DNA of 64,000 bases from Acidimicrobiia bacterium. Its GTDB lineage: Bacteria > Actinomycetota > Acidimicrobiia > UBA2766. Numbering within the stretch: position 1 is the stretch's first letter; each line of letters starts with the position of its first letter. The stretch spans positions 54,072 through 118,071 of the forward strand of contig JADZDR010000004.1 of the NCBI GenBank assembly GCA_020850945.1. Direction: 5' to 3'. The notes under the pieces are model-generated. The model saw only the letters and a program-made list of their open reading frames with translations, was not told where the DNA came from and ran no database searches. The position numbers and the translations under genes are program-made. This document shows positions 59,229 to 64,000 of this stretch, piece by piece.

Positions 59229-60136
59229 TGGGCGACACCCTCTCGTACTTCGTCATCGGCATGGGCCGCTCGGGCAGCACCGTCCTCGGTTCGCTCCTTG
59301 CCCGGGCTGTCGACGGTTTCTACTGCGGGGAGCTGCATCTCCTCTGGCAGTCGTGGTTGGCAGACCGCCTCTGCACATGCGGGACCTCGGTCCGCACATG
59401 CCCCGTCTGGGGCGAGGTCGTGCCCGACGTGATGCGGGCCTCGAAGGTCTCCTCGGTCGAAGTGCTCGCGACGATCCAGTCGCGCCAGATGCGCGATCGC
59501 GAGGTGCTCCTCCGGCCCCGCTGGCGAGACGATGTGGAGCACGTCGCGCTTCGGCGCCACACGGAAGAGGCGGTCCGGCGGGTAGCCGGAACCGACGTGC
59601 TGGTCGACACGTCGCACTCGGCAGCCGTTGCCTACGTGGCCAAGTGCGTGGCGGAGGCGCTGCAGTTCATCCACCTCGTCCGCGACCCCCGAGCTGTGGC
59701 GTTCTCGTCTGCGCGTCCGAAACACGACCCGTCGATGCAGGCGCCGATGCCGAGTCGCTCACCTATGGACGCGGCCCTGCGATGGATGGGTGTGAATCTC
59801 GCGGCGGAGAGACTCCTGCGTGGGGTCGGGGAGGACACGGCGGCGAGGCGCCTCCGGTACGAGGACTTCGTCCACGACCCCACAGGCTCGGTGCCGGAGC
59901 TGGCACTGCTCAACGACGTGGTCGTTCACCCGACCGGATGCCCACTCATCGAGCACAGCATCGCGGGGAATCCCGGCAGATTCCAGCGGGACCAGCCGCT
60001 CCGCCTGGACGAACGTTGGAAGTCGATGCCCCCTTCCGAGCGCCGTCAGGTCGAGTTGATCACCTTCCCCCTCATGCTCAGATACGGGTACCCGCTCCGC
60101 GTGAGCGGATCCCGGGACGAACCGCTCCCCAGATGA
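59228..60136 (+). CDS. Sulfotransferase family protein 2
   Basis: A 302-residue sulfotransferase. FVIGMGRSGSTVLGSLLAR near residues 8-26 is the 5'-phosphosulfate loop; FIHLVRDPRAVAFSS near 144-158 the 3'-phosphate site; RLRYEDFVHDP follows. LHLLWQSWLADRLCTCGTSVRTCPVWGEV with its cysteine cluster resembles bacterial and animal carbohydrate sulfotransferases of the same group. It is not closely similar to the first sulfotransferase, so two positions may be sulfated. Its ATG overlaps the previous stop by one base. Confidence 0.82.
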   Translation: MGDTLSYFVIGMGRSGSTVLGSLLARAVDGFYCGELHLLWQSWLADRLCTCGTSVRTCPVWGEVVPDVMRASKVSSVEVLATIQSRQMRDREVLLRPRWRDDVEHVALRRHTEEAVRRVAGTDVLVDTSHSAAVAYVAKCVAEALQFIHLVRDPRAVAFSSARPKHDPSMQAPMPSRSPMDAALRWMGVNLAAERLLRGVGEDTAARRLRYEDFVHDPTGSVPELALLNDVVVHPTGCPLIEHSIAGNPGRFQRDQPLRLDERWKSMPPSERRQVELITFPLMLRYGYPLRVSGSRDEPLPR

Positions 60137-61107
60137 CCGATCCACTCCCTGCTGTGGCCCCCGTCTTCCACGGCCGCTGGTCGGGGGGAGGAGTGGCCGT
60201 ATGCGACAACGTCCGCACTGCCATGCGTCTCCGGCCCGAGACTCTGGGGACTCGAGGGGCAAGGCACCTCGTCATGCGCAACGTCGTCCCGCCACGTCTC
60301 CTCCTCCGTGGTGGCTGCGTGTACATGCCGCAGAACGCGCTTGCGTGGAGCCCGGTCGTGGGCGACTGGCGTGAACGGCTGCGCCAGATCGCATGGAAGC
60401 TGGCGTCGCGTGCCGCCCTCGCCCGCGCATGCGGGGTGATAAGGCTCTCGTCGGCTGTGAGGGTGGACCAAGGCGGAGGGGGAATCCTGCCCAACGTCCT
60501 CGACGAGTCCTTCGAGGACGCGCTCGAGGAGTCACTGACGATCCCCAGTCCCGCCCCGGATGCCTGGGTCTGTCTCGGGCGTCTGAGCACCTACCGCAAC
60601 CATGCCACGCTCGTTGCGGGCTATCAGGTGTACCGGGAAGGTGGTGGCAGGGTACCCCTCTACGTGCGGGGTTCGGCGCAGTCGAATCGGGTCAGGCGTA
60701 ACCTCGAAGCGGGCACCGCGGGCACCGCGGGACTCGTTGTCGAGCCCCACGGTGCAACCAGAGCCGAGGTGCTGGCTTTGCTCCGCTCGTCGCACGGGGC
60801 GATCTTCCCGTCACTGTGCGAGGTGACCTCGATCGGAGTTCTCGAGGCGCTCGCTGTCGCACCGCGGGTGCTCGTCTCGGAGGTTCCGGGTCACGTCGAG
60901 GCGGTCCGCTCCGTCGCGGCCGCGGTTCCCTTCTTCGGTCCCGAAGATCCCGCCGGTCTCGCGGCCGCGATGCGGGAGGCGGACCTGTGTGACCCGATGA
61001 GCGCTCCTCCCGCAATAGCATCGAAGAGCGCACGTTCGAGATCACGTGAGATCTGGGTGCGCGACTTCACGGATCGGATCGCAGAGATCGCAAAGGGCTG
61101 TGCGTGA
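60133..61107 (+). CDS. Glycosyltransferase (GT-B, GT4-like)
   Basis: A 324-residue protein. The C-terminal half is GT4-like: WVCLGRLSTYRNHATLVAGYQVYREGGG near residue 148 begins the nucleotide-sugar domain, and SHGAIFPSLCEVTSIGVLEALAVAPRVLVSEVPGHVEAV near 226-264 is the donor-site block with the glutamates. The N-terminal acceptor half is short (about 140 residues) but has GRWSGGGVAVCDNV. A transferase for one sugar of the repeat unit. Four-base overlap with the sulfotransferase. Confidence 0.75.
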   Translation: MTDPLPAVAPVFHGRWSGGGVAVCDNVRTAMRLRPETLGTRGARHLVMRNVVPPRLLLRGGCVYMPQNALAWSPVVGDWRERLRQIAWKLASRAALARACGVIRLSSAVRVDQGGGGILPNVLDESFEDALEESLTIPSPAPDAWVCLGRLSTYRNHATLVAGYQVYREGGGRVPLYVRGSAQSNRVRRNLEAGTAGTAGLVVEPHGATRAEVLALLRSSHGAIFPSLCEVTSIGVLEALAVAPRVLVSEVPGHVEAVRSVAAAVPFFGPEDPAGLAAAMREADLCDPMSAPPAIASKSARSRSREIWVRDFTDRIAEIAKGCA

Positions 61108-61185
61108 TCGAGGTAGGTACCGGCCTATGAACCGTGGCCGGTCAGACGTCGTGGTGGTGCCACCCACGAGCCGAAGAGCAGTCCC

Positions 61186-62529
61186 ATGACAGGCGTCGTT
61201 GTCGCAGTCGCAGTGGGGCTCTTCGTCCTCGTCGTCGCGCTGGCGGTCCCGGCCCGCCACCTCAGGTCGGTCGTGCTCGTGGCCCTGCCCCCCGTGCTCC
61301 TCCTCGGACAACTCCCGGATCTCGACACGTACGCCGTCCTACACGTGGCCGCTCCGGGAATCTTCGTCCTTCTCGGGGCGACCCTCCTGCGATTCAGGAC
61401 ACAGGCGCGGCGACTGCCGGGTGTCCTGTTCGGGTGGGCGGGCCTCGGGATCCTCGCCGTGCTCACCGTGCTGTCCACGTCCGACTGGCTCACCGTGGCG
61501 GCACAGCGAGTGCTCTGGGTCGGGATCGTGCTCCTCATCCTCCTGGTCCTCGCCAAGACGCGTGATCTCGGATCGCTCCGCACCGACATCCTCCTGCCTC
61601 TGGCGCGCGGCTTCGCGGTCTGCAGCATCGTGGTCGCAGCGTCCCTGGTCCTGGATCCGGATGCCGCGGCGAACGGGTACGGGAGGCTCGTACCCTGGGG
61701 AGCGAACCCGAACACCGTGTCGGTCACGGCCATGGCGGCCGCGGGCCTCACGGGGTACTTCGCCGTGCAACGGCGGTCTCTCGCCTGGGCTCCACTCGCG
61801 GCCGTGTCCTGTCTCCTCGTGGTCATGCTCTCCTCGCGGGCGGGGGTCATCTCACTCGTGATCCTCGCCGTCCCCTTCGTCGTACACGCCGCGAGACGAC
61901 CCGGTCTGGCCATCGTCGCCCTCGGGGTGTTCACCGCATCGGCGGCCCTCGTCATCCAGTTCGGAAGCGCTGTCACGGGTGTCGATCGCCTCACAGAGCG
62001 GAACTCGCTCCTCCAGCGCCAGAGTGTCGCCGTCGAATACGTCGATCGGATAGAGGAACGACCCTGGGTCGGGCTGCTCTTGAGCGAGGGGGAGAGAGCA
62101 GCCTGGGCTCCGGAGATCGGCCGCATGACCCACAACAGCTACCTCGAGTTCGCCTACTGGGGAGGACTCCTCCTGTTGGCTCCGCTTCTCGCGCTCGTGG
62201 TCCATGCCGCGGTGAGTGGTGTCCATGTGTGGCGCCGGTACAGGCACAGCGGGGAATTCCTTGTCGTGGGACTCATGGTCGCACTGCTCGTGGTCGGCCT
62301 CTTCCACTCCCTGACGGCGACGATGACGTTCTTCCCCACCTATGCGTGGGCCTTCCTCTGGTTCCTGTCGGTCGGGGTCGTCGAACAACTTCGCTCGAGT
62401 CCCGACTTCGGGGGGCGGACTCCCGAGGGGGCAGGCAGCCGGACACGGAACCCACTACACGCCGGACCTGCCGTCGTGATGGGGGCGCATGCGAATCGGA
62501 CGGAGGCCGTCCGGCCCGGAGCGCCGTGA
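61186..62529 (+). CDS. O-antigen ligase/polymerase-like membrane protein (Wzy/WaaL)
   Basis: A 447-residue membrane protein with about ten to eleven segments and a large loop near residues 260-310. MTHNSYLEFAYWGGLLLL near 313-330 is the H-x-x-L-E type motif of the WaaL/Wzy superfamily. It would polymerise repeat units or ligate the glycan at the outer face. The other candidates for polymerisation are absent from the locus, so Wzy is likelier. There is a 78-base gap after the glycosyltransferase gene. Confidence 0.78.
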   Translation: MTGVVVAVAVGLFVLVVALAVPARHLRSVVLVALPPVLLLGQLPDLDTYAVLHVAAPGIFVLLGATLLRFRTQARRLPGVLFGWAGLGILAVLTVLSTSDWLTVAAQRVLWVGIVLLILLVLAKTRDLGSLRTDILLPLARGFAVCSIVVAASLVLDPDAAANGYGRLVPWGANPNTVSVTAMAAAGLTGYFAVQRRSLAWAPLAAVSCLLVVMLSSRAGVISLVILAVPFVVHAARRPGLAIVALGVFTASAALVIQFGSAVTGVDRLTERNSLLQRQSVAVEYVDRIEERPWVGLLLSEGERAAWAPEIGRMTHNSYLEFAYWGGLLLLAPLLALVVHAAVSGVHVWRRYRHSGEFLVVGLMVALLVVGLFHSLTATMTFFPTYAWAFLWFLSVGVVEQLRSSPDFGGRTPEGAGSRTRNPLHAGPAVVMGAHANRTEAVRPGAP

Positions 62530-63833
62530 TGGACGGGCCCGAGACGGTGAGAGGGTCGAGGCAGGTCGCGCCGCCGCCTGGCCGGTCGAGCGCGTGGCAG
62601 ATCGGCCGGAGTGCAATTCCGAGCATGATCGATCAGGCTGCCTCGAGCCTCACGAACTACGCAGTGCTGTTCGCGGCCCTGCACAGCCTCGACGTTGAGG
62701 GTGTCGGGGCCTTCACGCTGGCGTACACGTCCGCGCTCGTGGGCGTTTCCCTGGTGCGCGCACTGGCGATCGAACCCCTGGTCATCAGATTCACGGGGGC
62801 GGATGCCGAGCGGGGGAAGAAGGCGGCGGCGGATGCGATCGGGTCCTCGCTGGCGATCGGACTCGCCGGCAGTGCGGTTCTGCTCGGTGCCGCAGGCCTG
62901 AGCTCCGGTGTGGCCGCGAGCGTGCTTGCCGGCCTTGCTCCCGTGCTCCCGGTGATCCTCGTCCAGGACGCGTGGCGCTGGTACCTCGTGGCGGTGGGAC
63001 GGGCATGGGCAGCAACCCTCAACGACGGCGTGTGCCTCGTTACGACCGTGGGTGTGAGTGTCGCCGTTCTCGTGTCGGGTCGGATCTCCGGTCCGGGAGG
63101 CCTCCTCGTCTGCTGGACCCTGGGACTCGGCGTCGGAGCTGTGCTCGGGATCTTCCAGTCGGGTGTGATCCCGCATCTGCTTCACGCGCGTGCCTGGGTC
63201 CGGGACAACAAGGACTTGGGGGGGCGGCTCGCAGGCGAGAAGGGTGTGGCGTCGGTCGGGCCACAGCTCGCCCTCATGCTCGTCGGTGTTCTCGTGTCGA
63301 TCGAGGCCGTGGGGGAGATCGGGGCGGCCCTCACGGTGCTGGCCCCCGTCACGACCGCCACATCGAGTATTGCCCTGTTCGCGGTTCCCGAGGCAGTGAA
63401 GCTACGGGAGTACCCACGGGCATTGAAGCGCCTCGCGGCGGTGATGTCCATCGGTACCGTTGCGGTGACGGCGTCCTACGCGGCGTGCGTCATGTTCGGC
63501 CCGGCATGGATCGGCGGCCTCCTCGCCGGAGACAACTGGGCCGCGGCCCGGGCGATCTTCGTCCCTGTAGCCGTCTGGGTCGGGGCAACCGGCGCCCGCC
63601 AAGGACCGTCGGCGTCGCTTCGCGCAATGGAGAGAGGCCGAACCCTGGTGCGACTGGCCGCGATGGCGGCGGGACTCGTCCTCGCGGGGAGTGCTGCCGG
63701 ATCTGTGATCGGCGGCACATCGGGTGCGGTGTGGGGGTTCGCCACTGCGGGCTTGCTCGCACTCGCAGCGATGTGGTGGGCCCTCCTGCGCGTGCTCGCA
63801 TTTCTGCGGAGTGCGGAGCCGGCGGCACGCTGA
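62529..63833 (+). CDS. Wzx-type polysaccharide flippase
   Basis: A 434-residue membrane protein with about twelve segments. SAIPSMIDQAASSLTNYAVLFAALHSLDVEGVGAFTLAYTSALVG near residues 29-73 is typical of the MATE/MVF-like polysaccharide exporter superfamily; no further motif is diagnostic. It would flip undecaprenyl-linked repeat units. Its ATG overlaps the stop of the polymerase gene by one base. Last gene of the operon. Confidence 0.75.
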   Translation: MDGPETVRGSRQVAPPPGRSSAWQIGRSAIPSMIDQAASSLTNYAVLFAALHSLDVEGVGAFTLAYTSALVGVSLVRALAIEPLVIRFTGADAERGKKAAADAIGSSLAIGLAGSAVLLGAAGLSSGVAASVLAGLAPVLPVILVQDAWRWYLVAVGRAWAATLNDGVCLVTTVGVSVAVLVSGRISGPGGLLVCWTLGLGVGAVLGIFQSGVIPHLLHARAWVRDNKDLGGRLAGEKGVASVGPQLALMLVGVLVSIEAVGEIGAALTVLAPVTTATSSIALFAVPEAVKLREYPRALKRLAAVMSIGTVAVTASYAACVMFGPAWIGGLLAGDNWAAARAIFVPVAVWVGATGARQGPSASLRAMERGRTLVRLAAMAAGLVLAGSAAGSVIGGTSGAVWGFATAGLLALAAMWWALLRVLAFLRSAEPAAR

Positions 63834-63898
63834 AGAATCCGGCACGACATGCCGAGATATCTCCTCGGAAAAAAGGGCTCTCCTGACGTGAATGTGGG

Positions 63899-64000
63899 TC
63901 ATGTGGTGGCCTGAGCGGGTCGGTGTTCGTGTGGGAGTCGGAGGGTGATGGGGCCGGCGGCGAGCATGACGAGGGCGAGGGCGGCGTCGGCGCTGTGAAA
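63899..64000 (-). CDS. Partial coding frame at right edge, identity unknown
   Basis: The last 33 codons of a frame that enters from the right edge, ending in LPHEHRPAQATT. Third codon positions are nearly all G or C, so it looks coding. The visible part is Ala-rich with a hydrophobic stretch and cannot be assigned; C-terminal ends of transposases can look like this, which is only a suggestion. It converges on the flippase gene with 65 bases between the stop codons. Confidence 0.4.
   Translation of the reverse strand, partial: FHSADAALALVMLAAGPITLRLPHEHRPAQATT

Noticed and set aside
63852..63874. Small hairpin followed by six adenines after the flippase gene
   Set aside because: The stem is only five bases and the homopolymer is A on the plus strand, so it does not form an intrinsic terminator for the flippase transcript.
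1..64000. CRISPR arrays, tRNA or rRNA genes, complete insertion sequences
   Set aside because: I looked for regularly spaced repeats, T-loop GTTCGA-type segments with cloverleaf context, rRNA signatures and transposase frames with terminal repeats, and found none that hold up.

Overview
The window is GC-rich DNA (roughly two thirds G+C by eye) with dense, short-spaced or overlapping genes and many GTG starts. Gene content points to a high-GC actinomycete, most likely an uncultured member of the Acidimicrobiia. The evidence is ergothioneine genes, a KstR-like sterol-type TetR regulator with a P450/ferredoxin pair, an LLM-class (probably F420-dependent) oxidoreductase, LIV-type ABC transporters with fused permease-ATPase subunits, and a Wzx/Wzy surface polysaccharide locus. 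The lineage is an inference from content, not from a marker gene. No rRNA, tRNA, CRISPR array or complete mobile element was seen.

Layout. 1-2.5 kb: the end of sufB, a BrkB/YihY membrane protein and a BPL_N-type lipoprotein. 2.5-6.2 kb: an egtA-egtB-egtD ergothioneine operon without egtC or egtE, preceded by a 36-codon leader-like frame. 6.2-12.8 kb: SDR dehydrogenase, acyl-CoA ligase, DUF2961/GH172 protein, KstR-like regulator, CYP142-like P450 and ferredoxin; two related palindromes and one KstR-type operator lie in the promoter regions. 12.8-28.5 kb: an unusual string of three hairpins, hydrolases, an operon of acyl-CoA ligase, YdcF, D-threonine aldolase and HELGH membrane protein, then glycerol/ether-lipid genes (glpK, alkyl-DHAP-synthase-like oxidase, glpD) and a zinc-ribbon membrane protein.

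28.6-44.9 kb: two divergent LIV-type ABC transporter clusters. Cluster A (minus) encodes LivF, a LivM-LivG fusion, LivH and one binding lipoprotein. Cluster B (plus) opens with a 1062-residue exported protein of unknown function, followed by two different binding proteins, LivH, a second LivM-LivG fusion and a LivF whose Walker A lysine is glutamine. The set looks like one asymmetric transporter with a dedicated large extracytoplasmic partner; I regard it as the most interesting unit of the window.

45-63.8 kb: an exopolysaccharide locus. A Wzz-like protein whose kinase domain has lost its P-loop, a LAFTG-anchored surface protein and a DUF4012 protein are transcribed leftward. A tightly coupled rightward operon encodes a 4,6-dehydratase, glycosyltransferases, CapE-CapF-CapG (UDP-N-acetyl-L-fucosamine synthesis), a DegT-type aminotransferase, a PglC-like initiating transferase, two sulfotransferases, a Wzy/WaaL-like protein and a Wzx flippase. 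It is expected to make a sulfated, FucNAc-containing, lipid-linked glycan. A small coding fragment runs off the right edge.
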